Shown: positions 10,068 through 16,606 of the stretch, piece after piece
Layout of the letters: the number at the start of each line of letters is the position of its first letter
Position numbering within the stretch: position 1 is the stretch's first letter
IMG/VR virus record: IMGVR_UViG_3300047311_000317
Span: 1-35,613 of that record
Length of the DNA: 35,613 nucleotides
Origin: a virus
Strand: one strand, 5' to 3'
The notes under the pieces: generated by a model
The model's database searches: none
What the model was told of the DNA's origin: nothing
Seen by the model: only the letters and a program-made list of their open reading frames with translations
Translations under genes and position numbers: made by a program

Positions 10068-10784
10068 ATGGGGCGACCTCTTGCGATTGATCTTTTCTGT
10101 GGTTTAGGCGGCTGGACGGACGGCCTGCTTGCCGAAGGCTGGGACGTAATCGGCTTCGACATTGAGCAACACGTTTACGGCGAGCATCGCTATCCGGCGC
10201 AGCTTGTCGTCCAGGACGTTCTCACGCTCCACGGCTCGCAATTCCGTAATGCTGACCTGATCGTCGCCTCGCCGCCCTGCCAAGCCTACAGCTACCGCGC
10301 CATGCCGTGGAAACGCGCGAAGGCGTTGCCGCCGCCGGATAATACGCTGTTCGAGGCGTGTTTTCGCATCAAGCGAGAAGCCTCTGAAGCCGCTGGCCGG
10401 GATATTCCTCTGATCGTGGAGAACGTGCGCGGTGCGCAGAAATGGGTAGGGCGCGCCCGCTGGAATTATGGCTCGTTCTATCTGTGGGGCGACGTGCCGG
10501 CGATCATGCCTGTGGTTGCAAAAGCTTACAAGACAACCGGGCACACACATCGGAGAGATGGTCATCCCCACACAAAGCGACTGACGAATCCAGCCGAATT
10601 TTCTGTCCGCAAAGCGCCAAGCGGAACGCAATGGTTCAATGACGGGCCGCGCTCACCGGGTTCGCTCGCATCGTCCGGCAGCAAATCGCCAGCTCGCAAA
10701 TTCGCCTCCGCCATGATCGCCAAGATACCGCTGCCGCTCAGTCGCTATATCGGCGCGACGTTCAGGCCCTTGCACTCATCCTGA
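10068..10784 (+). CDS. Short C5-cytosine DNA methyltransferase-like protein
   Basis: 238 residues. Motif I is LFCGLGGWTDGL at 9-20 (S-adenosylmethionine binding). Motif IV is ASPPCQAYSYR at 68-77, with C71 as the likely nucleophile. Motif VI is ENVRGAQ. The protein is much shorter than standard Dcm-type enzymes (330 or more residues). The QxRxR motif and a clear target-recognition region are not obvious, so it resembles the compact phage cytosine methylases that protect viral DNA from restriction. It stands between the tail fibre and lysis genes, after a 29-bp gap. A hairpin covers its stop codon. Activity and target site cannot be told from the sequence. Confidence 0.75.
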   Translation: MGRPLAIDLFCGLGGWTDGLLAEGWDVIGFDIEQHVYGEHRYPAQLVVQDVLTLHGSQFRNADLIVASPPCQAYSYRAMPWKRAKALPPPDNTLFEACFRIKREASEAAGRDIPLIVENVRGAQKWVGRARWNYGSFYLWGDVPAIMPVVAKAYKTTGHTHRRDGHPHTKRLTNPAEFSVRKAPSGTQWFNDGPRSPGSLASSGSKSPARKFASAMIAKIPLPLSRYIGATFRPLHSS

Positions 10785-10798
10785 CTCCGCGTCAGGAT
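10778..10798 (+). promoter_or_regulatory. Hairpin over the methyltransferase stop codon
   Basis: The arms ATCCTGAC (10778-10785) and GTCAGGAT (10791-10798) are perfectly complementary around a 5-nt loop. The TGA stop at 10782 lies inside the left arm. No T-run follows, so it is not a standard intrinsic terminator. It could slow transcription or shield the mRNA end between the methyltransferase and the lysis genes. Confidence 0.5.
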
Positions 10799-10824
10799 TG
10801 GTGAGGGCGTGCTGGCCGATTCGC

Positions 10825-11025
10825 ATGATGACCGTGCTTGTCGTTGTTTTTCTTCTGAAGGGGCACCCTGACGTGCAAAGTTTCGCCATTCCGTTCGAGC
10901 CAGGCGTCACCGTGCAGGAATGCAAACTGGCATCCGGCCCGGTTTTGCAGGAAATTCCCCGCACCATCCAGATGCTCGGCTGGGCGTGTATCAGTATGCC
11001 CTTCACCAAAGCCGTTTCGCTGTGA
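10825..11025 (+). CDS. Small protein with hydrophobic N-terminus
   Basis: 66 residues from ATG 10825; a GTG further upstream is possible. The N-terminus MMTVLVVVFLLKG is a short hydrophobic stretch like a signal or signal-anchor. The rest is polar with two cysteines and no recognisable domain. It ends three bases before the holin-like gene, so it probably belongs to the lysis group. The function is unknown, and the product could be a small envelope protein. Confidence 0.45.
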   Translation: MMTVLVVVFLLKGHPDVQSFAIPFEPGVTVQECKLASGPVLQEIPRTIQMLGWACISMPFTKAVSL

Positions 11026-11027
11026 CC

Positions 11028-11486
11028 ATGCACTCCACAGCCGCAGGCTCACCAACCGCGCAACTCATCGCGGCGTCCGCCGCAGTTCTTACCGTGCCGG
11101 CACTCCCTCTCTGGCTCGCGATCAGCGCGGCCGCTGTTCCCACCATCTATTACCTGTTGCTCACCCTCGATTATCTGCGCAACTGGAAAGCCTCGCCGAC
11201 CCCGGCCACGCTCGGTTCTGCGCTCGCCACCCTGACGGGCATCTGGAAACAGGACAAACCGATGCTGATTGCCGGGGCCATGCTGGCCTATGCGGGCGCG
11301 CAATACGCCCACCTGCCGATCCCCGCATGGATTTCAACGCTCGCAATGGCTGCGGGCCTCGTCATCGTCCACAACGTCTCCAAACAGACCACCCTTGCCA
11401 CCCTCACCCCGGTTTCGGCGTCCATTGCTCCCCTGGTGGAGAAGATCGTCGCCGCCGCACAACCAGAAGGAACTCCAAAGCCATGA
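11028..11486 (+). CDS. Putative holin (multi-pass membrane protein)
   Basis: 152 residues from ATG 11028; a longer in-frame opening would overlap the previous gene. Hydrophobic segments are visible at about 12-45 (two closely spaced stretches up to YYLLLTLDYL), at about 80-98 (MLIAGAMLAYAGAQYA) and at about 102-118. The C-terminal tail is polar. Size, several membrane spans, and location between virion genes and a secreted protein plus a papain-like hydrolase fit a holin that would release lysis enzymes. No family signature was recognised, so the call is from topology and place. Confidence 0.5.
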   Translation: MHSTAAGSPTAQLIAASAAVLTVPALPLWLAISAAAVPTIYYLLLTLDYLRNWKASPTPATLGSALATLTGIWKQDKPMLIAGAMLAYAGAQYAHLPIPAWISTLAMAAGLVIVHNVSKQTTLATLTPVSASIAPLVEKIVAAAQPEGTPKP

Positions 11487-11890
11487 AGCATCTATTCACC
11501 GCCGCTCTTGCGGCGATTGTTCTCTCAATCGCCGCACCTGCCAGTGCCGCCTCATTCGATCTGAACGGGCTTCTTGCTGCGACAGCAAACGACCTTGCCG
11601 CCGCCGATGCGGACGCCATCGCTCATCATGACGTGTTCGCCAGCCAATGCTATGAAGGCGTGGCCGCTTTCGTGACGGCAAATCCGCTCAACCTCACTCT
11701 GCCAAACGTGGTCGGTGTCGCCTCCGCCTTTCAGGTGGCGCGTGACGGCGTAAAGGCCGCGCAGACCGTCAAGGCGACGGGGCTTCTGCCGCCAGCCCTT
11801 GTGCAAGCCTGCGGCCCTCTCGCCCTCGATGTCCAGAACGACCTCGGCAAAGCAGTCAACACAGGATTGCTCTCTTTCCTGCATCTTTGA
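11483..11890 (+). CDS. Secreted (periplasmic) small protein of unknown function
   Basis: 135 residues, ATGA overlap with the holin-like gene. Residues 1-22 are a textbook signal peptide: MKH, a hydrophobic AALAAIVLSIAAP core, then the cleavage site ASA|A. The mature part is Ala-rich, helical, and has two cysteines (in SQCYEG and QACGP) that could form a disulphide in the periplasm. No lipobox is present. Secreted proteins in this place can be spanin-like, lysis-accessory or superinfection factors; nothing here decides between them. Confidence 0.6.
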   Translation: MKHLFTAALAAIVLSIAAPASAASFDLNGLLAATANDLAAADADAIAHHDVFASQCYEGVAAFVTANPLNLTLPNVVGVASAFQVARDGVKAAQTVKATGLLPPALVQACGPLALDVQNDLGKAVNTGLLSFLHL

Positions 11891-11917
11891 TTCAAGCCTC
11901 ACAGGAAGCCACACAGT

Positions 11918-11964
11918 AGCGTGAGGGCCGGACAGTCTGAGATACGACTGGTCCGGCCTTCGCT
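11918..11964 (+). promoter_or_regulatory. Long intergenic hairpin
   Basis: The arms GGCCGGAC (11926-11933) and GTCCGGCC (11951-11958) pair perfectly. An inner AGTC/GACT extends the stem and an outer AGCG/CGCT can pair across a small interior loop. It lies in the 136-bp gap between the secreted protein and the papain-like hydrolase. No T-run follows on the + strand. It may be a weak or Rho-assisted terminator, or an RNA processing or stability element that separates two expression levels. Confidence 0.5.
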
Positions 11965-12026
11965 TGCCACGGGCCAGCGTGGAGAACATTTACCGGCGGT
12001 TTTGACAGTCCCTTGAGGAACAAACC

Positions 12027-12608
12027 ATGATTTCCTCATTTGACACGTCCCAAACGGGAAATCAGGTCATCCGTTTGCAGTTCGTCCGCGAAGCCGCGCT
12101 GTCCTCAGACCTGATTGCATGGTTCTCCCACGGCGGCGGGTTTTCTCATGTCGATGCGGTCGGGCCTCGCGGCGAACTCTGGGGCGCACGCTCGGATCTG
12201 GTAGGAACCATCCCATCCGGGGTGCAGATTCGCCCGGCTGATTACCACACATTTGTCCACAGGGTTATTTTCACGCTGCAAGTTTCGCCGGACCAGCGCA
12301 AAGCCTTCTGGCGGTTCCTCTATGCACAGGTGGGCAAGCCCTACGACTCAAAAGCGATCTGGGCATTTGCCTTTGATCGTGACTGGCGGGCGACCGATTC
12401 ATGGATTTGCAGCGAACTTCAGATGGCCGCACTCGAAGCAGCAGGCATCGTCCCGGCCCTCTATGTGCCGACGGTAAAGATCACGCCGCGCGACGTGGCC
12501 CTTGTCATTTCGGCCATCGGGGCTAAGGTGCTGCCGGAGATGACATGGCAGACGGAATCGGCCGGGCAAAAGCCTATCGCTTACGCGCCGAAGAACTGCG
12601 CCGCATAG
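12027..12608 (+). CDS. Permuted papain-like (NlpC/YiiX-type) hydrolase, lysis candidate
   Basis: 193 residues with a GAGG ribosome site about 8 bases before ATG. The phrase FSHGGGFSHVDAV (H41 in FSHVD) near the N-terminus and DSWICSELQMAAL (C128) near the middle give the His-before-Cys order of circularly permuted NlpC/P60 or YiiX-like cysteine hydrolases. YAQVGKPYDSKAI is another typical phrase. Such proteins cleave peptide, amide or acyl bonds. Here, behind a holin-like and a secreted gene, it could be an endolysin or virion-release factor, although many relatives are of unknown substrate. There is no signal peptide, so export would need the holin. Confidence 0.6.
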   Translation: MISSFDTSQTGNQVIRLQFVREAALSSDLIAWFSHGGGFSHVDAVGPRGELWGARSDLVGTIPSGVQIRPADYHTFVHRVIFTLQVSPDQRKAFWRFLYAQVGKPYDSKAIWAFAFDRDWRATDSWICSELQMAALEAAGIVPALYVPTVKITPRDVALVISAIGAKVLPEMTWQTESAGQKPIAYAPKNCAA

Positions 12609-12736
12609 CTGACGCCATGCACCCAGAGGCCCGCGATCAGTTGCGCCGCCTTGCCAGCAATTATGACCGCATGGCGGCGAACGCAGAACTGGAAGCCATT
12701 ACGGAAACGGGGTTTAATCCGCGCTTTGTACCGTAA
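12545..12736 (+). CDS. Small RAEELRRIAD-type protein
   Basis: 63 residues whose start overlaps the previous gene by 64 bases in another frame. The pattern RAKAYRLRAEELRRIAD ... EARDQLRRLASNYDRMA is that of a small helical protein family common in alphaproteobacterial chromosomes, so it is one of the better host clues. It is probably a two-helix coiled hairpin; the function is unknown. It ends at the exact base next to the convergent reverse block. Confidence 0.55.
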   Translation: MADGIGRAKAYRLRAEELRRIADAMHPEARDQLRRLASNYDRMAANAELEAITETGFNPRFVP

Positions 12737-12937
12737 TCAACATTCGTCGTCCACTTCGCCGGCCGCGTGGACAAGCGGCGGGACGATTGCCTTATGCACA
12801 TGCGGCGCCGCTTCGATGATAAGGCGTGACAGGCTCGCATGGTCGATTTCGTATGTACGAAATGCCCCCGGCCTCGGTTCCAGCACACAAAGCCTGAGCG
12901 GATTGTCCACGATGTAGAACACATTACGGTCGGTCAT
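12737..12937 (-). CDS. Hypothetical 66-aa phage protein
   Basis: Start ATG at 12937 overlaps the stop of the upstream gene (ATGA). The protein begins with MTDRNVFYIVDNPLRLCVLEP. No family was recognised. It is the last gene of the long reverse block, and its stop abuts the stop of the forward gene ending at 12736 with no spacer. Confidence 0.5.
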   Translation of the reverse strand: MTDRNVFYIVDNPLRLCVLEPRPGAFRTYEIDHASLSRLIIEAAPHVHKAIVPPLVHAAGEVDDEC

Positions 12938-13134
12938 ACTGTCGCCTCGTGTTGCATCGCCTTTGAAATTGCCACGCCAAGCTCATAGAGCAGATCATCT
13001 ATATCCGTGCCCGATTTTCCCCGTGCCGTAAAGAACACTTCACAGGGATTCCCATTGTCGCGGAACCCGATCGTCGCCACGAACGGGCCGACTTCGACGT
13101 TGACCGCATGGCGGCGAGTCGGAAGGGACCACAT
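12934..13134 (-). CDS. Small TSCPD-like protein
   Basis: 66 residues from the ATG at 13134, chosen because it overlaps the HNH stop (TAATG); an in-frame ATG at 13164 is possible. The phrases VATIGFRDNGNPCEVFFTARG, KSGTDIDDLLYELG and AISKAMQH match the TSCPD module found at the C-terminus of class II ribonucleotide reductases and as stand-alone small phage proteins. It may bind a metal or nucleotide-related ligand or simply be a domain remnant. It has no reductase partner in this window. Confidence 0.55.
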   Translation of the reverse strand: MWSLPTRRHAVNVEVGPFVATIGFRDNGNPCEVFFTARGKSGTDIDDLLYELGVAISKAMQHEATV

Positions 13135-13619
13135 TACGCGGCGATCCTTTCCAGATGCGTCCATTTGGCATAGCGTTTTATGGCGCTTACCGTTGTTTGG
13201 GTGACTCCGAATGCTGCGGCTATATCGACTTGACGCCCACTGGCAGCACGGATGGCTTGCACCTGTTCCGGCGTGAGTTTCGCCCGCCCGTTGCGCTCAC
13301 CCGCCCTGTCGGGAATGACCATGCGGCCCTTTGCGATCATGTCGTCTGTGTTTTCCTTCGCCGTTCCAAGGAATAAGTGATTTGGGTTGACGCAAGCGCG
13401 GTTATCGCATTTGTGCAAAACGAACAAGCGTTCCGGTATCTCGCCATAGTGTAACAGCCAGCTTACGCGGCTTGCCTTGAGCGGGACGCGAGTGCCTGGT
13501 CCCGCCCCGATCTGCCCGTACCCGTGCGTTGTGCTGGCCTGCCATTGCCAGCAGTCGTCATTCCCGGCTTTGACGACCTTGGCCCAGAAGCGTTCAGCGA
13601 GAGGCTTTGTTCGTGGCAT
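13134..13619 (-). CDS. HNH homing-type endonuclease with C-terminal HTH
   Basis: 161 residues from ATG 13619. The N-terminal half has the HNH_3-type pattern: CWQWQAS...GYG, SRVSWLLHYGEIPERLFVLHKCDNRACVNPNHLFLGTAKENTDDM. The C-terminal part, from NGRAKLTPEQVQAIRA to DIAAAFGVTQTTVSAIKR, is a helix-turn-helix-like DNA-binding segment. This build is that of free-standing mobile endonucleases in phages. The gene lies out of frame over the last 157 bases of the metallophosphoesterase reading frame, as if it had inserted at that gene's natural end. Confidence 0.8.
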   Translation of the reverse strand: MPRTKPLAERFWAKVVKAGNDDCWQWQASTTHGYGQIGAGPGTRVPLKASRVSWLLHYGEIPERLFVLHKCDNRACVNPNHLFLGTAKENTDDMIAKGRMVIPDRAGERNGRAKLTPEQVQAIRAASGRQVDIAAAFGVTQTTVSAIKRYAKWTHLERIAA

Positions 13620-14413
13620 CCAAGATGACTCCAATCATCATAAGGATACTTTTTGCACATGAAGCTATGCAAGGTCTGCCTCTCATATTTGCGGGCGAGA
13701 TAGTCCAGTGTTAGCGGCATTTCGCAGAACTCGCCGTCCTCGACTTCGTTGAGCACGACCACGCCACGCCAATGTCGCTGACCTTGATTGCCTCTGTATT
13801 CTTCGCGCTGTGGGTACGCACTCCCCGCGACGATCCCCGTCCATGTCCGCCCTGACGCCATGAGCTTCTTGCCAACATCGTAGCCCTGCTGGTGGCCTTG
13901 GACGAAGGACGCGCCGATCTTGGAAAGCCTGTTCTGTACCGTTCCTCCGATCGGTCGCCCCGAATGCGTGTTGGCGAAATAGTGAGCATATAGGACCGAA
14001 TCGACGTTGACGATTTTAAGGAATTTGTGGCGCTCCCAATCGCGCGTATCGCAATTCTCGGACCCAACATGGCCGCAGTATTTCGGATCATTCAGGCAAG
14101 CCCGATCGGCTCTATCTTCATGGTTTCCGAGAAGGAATATCTTGCGCGGCCTCCACGCCTTCGAGCGCCGGCACTCCCGCTCCATCGGCTCGCTGATAAG
14201 CCGCATGGCTTCGGCACCTGATTCAAGATCAGCCTTGTAGCGCGCGCCTTCAAGCGGTTGCGAACCAGGCTTTTCGTGCGAATTGAGGCTCGGAAAATCC
14301 CATGTGTCACCGAGATTCACCACCACGTCCGGCCGGTATTCGACGAGGGCTTGGCCGATCCAGCGGCAATGATCCAGCGGCACGCCAGGCTTGGCCTGAA
14401 TGTCAGGAATCAC
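13463..14413 (-). CDS. Calcineurin-like metallophosphoesterase
   Basis: 316 residues counted from the in-frame GTG at 14413. Motifs in order: VIPDIQAKPGVP at the start, NLGDTWDFPS at 34-42, LLGNHEDR at 95-101, and FVQGHQQGYD further on. Together these give the Asp/His/Asn set for a two-metal phosphoesterase. Phage members of this family are of unclear substrate (nucleic acid or nucleotide). The natural C-terminus probably lies near KKYPYDDWSHL; the last 55 or so residues are low-complexity read-through under the HNH gene. The start is odd: the family usually has a basic residue and a short strand before VIPD. In-frame codons encoding KIPKRHF do precede GTG 14413 but lack a start codon (see the slippery site). 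Confidence 0.75.
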   Translation of the reverse strand: MIPDIQAKPGVPLDHCRWIGQALVEYRPDVVVNLGDTWDFPSLNSHEKPGSQPLEGARYKADLESGAEAMRLISEPMERECRRSKAWRPRKIFLLGNHEDRADRACLNDPKYCGHVGSENCDTRDWERHKFLKIVNVDSVLYAHYFANTHSGRPIGGTVQNRLSKIGASFVQGHQQGYDVGKKLMASGRTWTGIVAGSAYPQREEYRGNQGQRHWRGVVVLNEVEDGEFCEMPLTLDYLARKYERQTLHSFMCKKYPYDDWSHLGCHEQSLSLNASGPRSSKPGMTTAGNGRPAQRTGTGRSGRDQALASRSRQAA

Positions 14414-14430
14414 GAAATGGCGCTTAGGAA

Positions 14431-14457
14431 TTTTCCCGCCCCGAACGAATCAGCCAC
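14431..14457 (-). other. Possible -1 frameshift site ahead of the metallophosphoesterase
   Basis: On the minus strand a GTG at 14457 opens a short frame, MADSFGAGK..., that would stop at 14410. In that frame the codons GGA AAA (14436-14431) sit in the heptamer G GGA AAA (14437-14431), a perfect X XXY YYZ slippery sequence. Slipping back one base there yields MADSFGAGKIPKRHFVIPD, joining exactly to the metallophosphoesterase frame and supplying the otherwise missing first strand. A single-base assembly or sequencing error in the G/A runs would look the same. Confidence 0.4.
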
Positions 14458-14491
14458 GCAACCCTAGATGATTCGCCAGCTCCGCAATAGA

Positions 14492-14809
14492 CTATCCGTC
14501 CCCATCAGCGTTGCGGGCGAGAGCCATGCGGGCGATCTTCCCTGCGGTCCATCGACCAGGTTCTGCCTCTCCTATATCGCCGCGGATTGTCTCCCCGTGC
14601 GTGTACGTTTCCGGACTCGCGTAGAATTTCAGCGCTTCCCGCGCCTCCGCGAGTTCGGCCTTGAGGCGGGCGATTTCTGTGAGAAGGTCATCGCGGTCGT
14701 TCAACAGTTGGCCTCCCCACGTTCCATCGGCAAAGCCATTTGGCCCTGCGGTCGCTCCGCGAATATCTTTCGCGTGGCGCTTTCCGATTGCGTCCAGATC
14801 AGCGGTCAT
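14492..14809 (-). CDS. Hypothetical phage protein with coiled coil
   Basis: 105 residues from ATG 14809; a GTG two codons upstream is possible. The centre DDLLTEIARLKAELAEAREALKFYA is a clear short coiled coil. It is followed by HGETIRGDIGEAEPG and the end phrase GRWTAGKIARMALA, a layout seen in small proteins of many proteobacterial phages. No function is known. It is in the same frame as the metallophosphoesterase downstream, separated by a TAG and 34 bases before the GTG at 14457. Confidence 0.55.
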   Translation of the reverse strand: MTADLDAIGKRHAKDIRGATAGPNGFADGTWGGQLLNDRDDLLTEIARLKAELAEAREALKFYASPETYTHGETIRGDIGEAEPGRWTAGKIARMALARNADGDG

Positions 14810-14857
14810 GGTCACACCAAGTAACCCAACCGCAAAGCCTGCACCACAATTTTAGAA

Positions 14858-15229
14858 TCATGGCGCTGGCCTCCAGATATGGACTGCGACGTTCCACAGC
14901 CAAAGAGTGATACCATTCGCCGCAATCTCACGCGCCTGCGCTTCGAGCTTGGAGGCGGCTTTGCGGTTCGCGTCTGCTGCTTTGGCGAAAAACTCCTTAT
15001 CGTCCTCGTGCCGTCGAACCTCAGCCTCAAGTGAGCACTCGTCTAAATCGTTCGCGATGCTGCGCAGTTCATTCGCTGCCTCAACTGCATCCCCGCTCAG
15101 GGCGGGAGGCGGAGGGGCGAGGTCAGCGCGGAGAAATTCGGTTGTTCCTCCGGAATCGAACGCGACCGCGCGCCATAGACCACCGTCATCCATTTTGAGC
15201 CAAACCCGCTCCGGCGCTCTATCGGTCAT
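14858..15229 (-). CDS. Hypothetical phage protein, 123 aa
   Basis: Start ATG 15229 overlaps the stop of the SLOG-like gene (ATGA). The N-terminus RVWLKMDDGGLWRAVAF and TTEFLRADLAPPPPA is a phrase common in small phage proteins that look like a short beta sheet followed by a helical tail. The second half is a charged helical stretch (ANELRSIANDLDE, ANRKAASKLEAQAREI), probably a coiled coil. The function is unknown. Confidence 0.5.
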   Translation of the reverse strand: MTDRAPERVWLKMDDGGLWRAVAFDSGGTTEFLRADLAPPPPALSGDAVEAANELRSIANDLDECSLEAEVRRHEDDKEFFAKAADANRKAASKLEAQAREIAANGITLWLWNVAVHIWRPAP

Positions 15230-15600
15230 GGCTTGGTCCTCGGTGCGATAGTTACAACGCGGACGCCGCGCGCTCTTGCAACCTTCCGCATGTGTGCGGT
15301 GCCCTTCCCACCTGGAAAAGCGACGACAAGATCAGGCTTGCCTTCAGAAAGCATCCGAAGATTGCGGATTGGCCCGGCTGCTTTGCCGTCGCGCGTCCAA
15401 TCGGCGTAATACACTTCGGTAGGGATGCTATTGCTGAAGGCCCAGCATCCGGCGCGTGCATCAGCGCCCCCCGCCCCGCCGTGAATGAGCACTGCGAAAG
15501 GGCTTGCTTTATGTGCTGCATCAAGCACAAATTTCATGTGCGCGTGGTCTCTGTAATCGCGCCCACCGCAAACGAGAACGCGCCGTCCCATCACGTTCAT
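15226..15600 (-). CDS. SLOG-superfamily (DUF2493 / YspA-like) nucleotide-sensing protein
   Basis: 124 residues; the ATG at 15591 is an alternative start. The pattern is RRVLVCGGRDYRDH at the start, VLIHGGAGGADARAGCWA, YADWTRDGKAAGPIRNLRML and DLVVAFPGGKGTAHM. This is the DUF2493 member of the SLOG superfamily, a Rossmann-like fold related to LOG/Smf-DprA that is proposed to bind or process nucleotide-derived ligands. In phages its role is unclear. In bacteria SLOG domains occur in conflict systems as sensors, so here it could process or sequester a defence signal, or act in nucleotide metabolism. It overlaps the next gene and lies in a run of other small enzyme-like genes. Confidence 0.75.
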   Translation of the reverse strand: MNVMGRRVLVCGGRDYRDHAHMKFVLDAAHKASPFAVLIHGGAGGADARAGCWAFSNSIPTEVYYADWTRDGKAAGPIRNLRMLSEGKPDLVVAFPGGKGTAHMRKVARARGVRVVTIAPRTKP

Positions 15601-15625
15601 TTCCCGTCCCTCTCGCGCCCGTTGG

Positions 15626-16144
15626 TCATGGTGTGTACGCCTGCAACGGCGTGGTGGATTTCAGGAACAGCGGATGCTTCGGCGCGCGAGCCTTTGTAAA
15701 TCCGAGGCAATAGATCATCGGACGGCGCGGCGTCACCAAGTCCCTGAACGTCTGCGCTTTCTTTTGAGCGAATGGGTGTGCGCCCCATGCAAAAACCACA
15801 ACATCACAGCGAGTAATAGCCGCCTCGACAATGCGCTCATTGTCAGGGCCACTTGCATCAGGCGCGTTGGGCAATTCGTCAGGATCGGTGGAGCGCCATG
15901 CAAATAGGTTGACCACTTCAAAACTTCCGTAGCCCCATGATTTTGAGATGCGAATGCATGACCGAATCGTAGGATCGTCAATCTCCGCGTCTGCCGTTGA
16001 CGGATTTAGCATGACGAAAAGCGCACGCGGCTTTGTGTGATCCCATGCCCGGCGCAGCAGATAACGATAGCGCCCGCAATCGGAAATCACCGCATCGCGC
16101 TCCATGAACAGATTGGACGGCGCCCGCCCATTGCTTTCCGTCAT
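15626..16144 (-). CDS. DUF1643-like protein
   Basis: 172 residues from ATG 16144, which overlaps the stop of the preceding gene (ATGA); longer in-frame openings are ignored. The phrases RYRYLLRRAW, LFVMLNPSTADAEIDDPTIRSCIRISKSWGYG, VVNLFAWRSTDP, CDVVVFAWGAHPF and IYCLGFTKARAPKHPLFL are diagnostic for DUF1643. The family is widespread in phages and mobile DNA; its biochemical role is unknown, and it may be nucleic-acid related. The first eight residues, MTESNGRA, are identical to those of the gene just upstream because their start sequences are a direct repeat. Confidence 0.75.
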   Translation of the reverse strand: MTESNGRAPSNLFMERDAVISDCGRYRYLLRRAWDHTKPRALFVMLNPSTADAEIDDPTIRSCIRISKSWGYGSFEVVNLFAWRSTDPDELPNAPDASGPDNERIVEAAITRCDVVVFAWGAHPFAQKKAQTFRDLVTPRRPMIYCLGFTKARAPKHPLFLKSTTPLQAYTP

Positions 16145-16145
16145 G
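16120..16145. repeat. Start-region direct repeat, copy 1
   Basis: 26 bases identical to 16581-16606. On the minus strand they are the ATG and first eight codons of the DUF1643-like gene plus one base before it. Confidence 0.9.
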
Positions 16146-16605
16146 CTGCCAACTCCCACCGGAATTTGTCTTGCTTCGGGGTTTTGTCCACGCGCGGGCG
16201 AGACGGGCAATTCCAACTGCGGCCCTTTACTTCCGCGACGATACGGAAACCGACCGCGCGAAGCGATGCGCCGCTTTCGGTTTTGAGTGTGTACGTCGAT
16301 ACGCGACGATAGCCGAGCGCGAAGATTGCCTTGCACGATGCGCCATAAAGGAACGATGAGGCGTTGCGCGTTCCGTCTGTAGCGAGCCGGGTAATCTCAA
16401 GCGTCATGCCGTCCTGCATGGCTCGCGCGCTCGGCCGCCCGATGATCGAAACGCCTACGATGGAGCCAGCAAAAACCGCGCCGAGAGAGAATTTATGCCC
16501 CACTACCGTTCCATGATGGCGGTGATGCTGCACGACAAACGCGTTTGCCTCGCCCAACTCTAACGGAACGAGCAGTAACCGCGCCCGCCCATTGCTTTCC
16601 GTCAT
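16141..16605 (-). CDS. XF1762-family (GNAT-like) protein
   Basis: 154 residues from ATG 16605, overlapping the upstream stop (ATGA). The recognisable series is VVQHHRHHGTVVGHKFSLGAV, VGVSIIGRPSARAMQDG, LEITRLATDGTRNASSFLYGAS, ALGYRRVSTYTLKTESGASLRAVGFR. This is the XF1762 group of phage proteins with an acetyltransferase-like (GNAT) layout. The substrate is unknown; it may modify a host or phage protein or a nucleobase. The start MTESNGRA is shared at DNA level with the next gene downstream. Confidence 0.75.
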   Translation of the reverse strand: MTESNGRARLLLVPLELGEANAFVVQHHRHHGTVVGHKFSLGAVFAGSIVGVSIIGRPSARAMQDGMTLEITRLATDGTRNASSFLYGASCKAIFALGYRRVSTYTLKTESGASLRAVGFRIVAEVKGRSWNCPSRPRVDKTPKQDKFRWELAA

Positions 16606-16606
16606 G
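16581..16606. repeat. Start-region direct repeat, copy 2
   Basis: 26 bases identical to 16120-16145. On the minus strand they are the ATG and first eight codons of the XF1762-like gene plus one base before it. The identity stops after the eighth codon; the proteins then have no similarity. Confidence 0.9.

Noticed and set aside
16145-16336. N-terminal extension of the DUF1643-like protein to 236 residues
   Set aside because: The extra residues come from antisense-free but out-of-frame reading of the neighbouring XF1762-like gene; the ATG at 16144 has the ATGA coupling used throughout the block.
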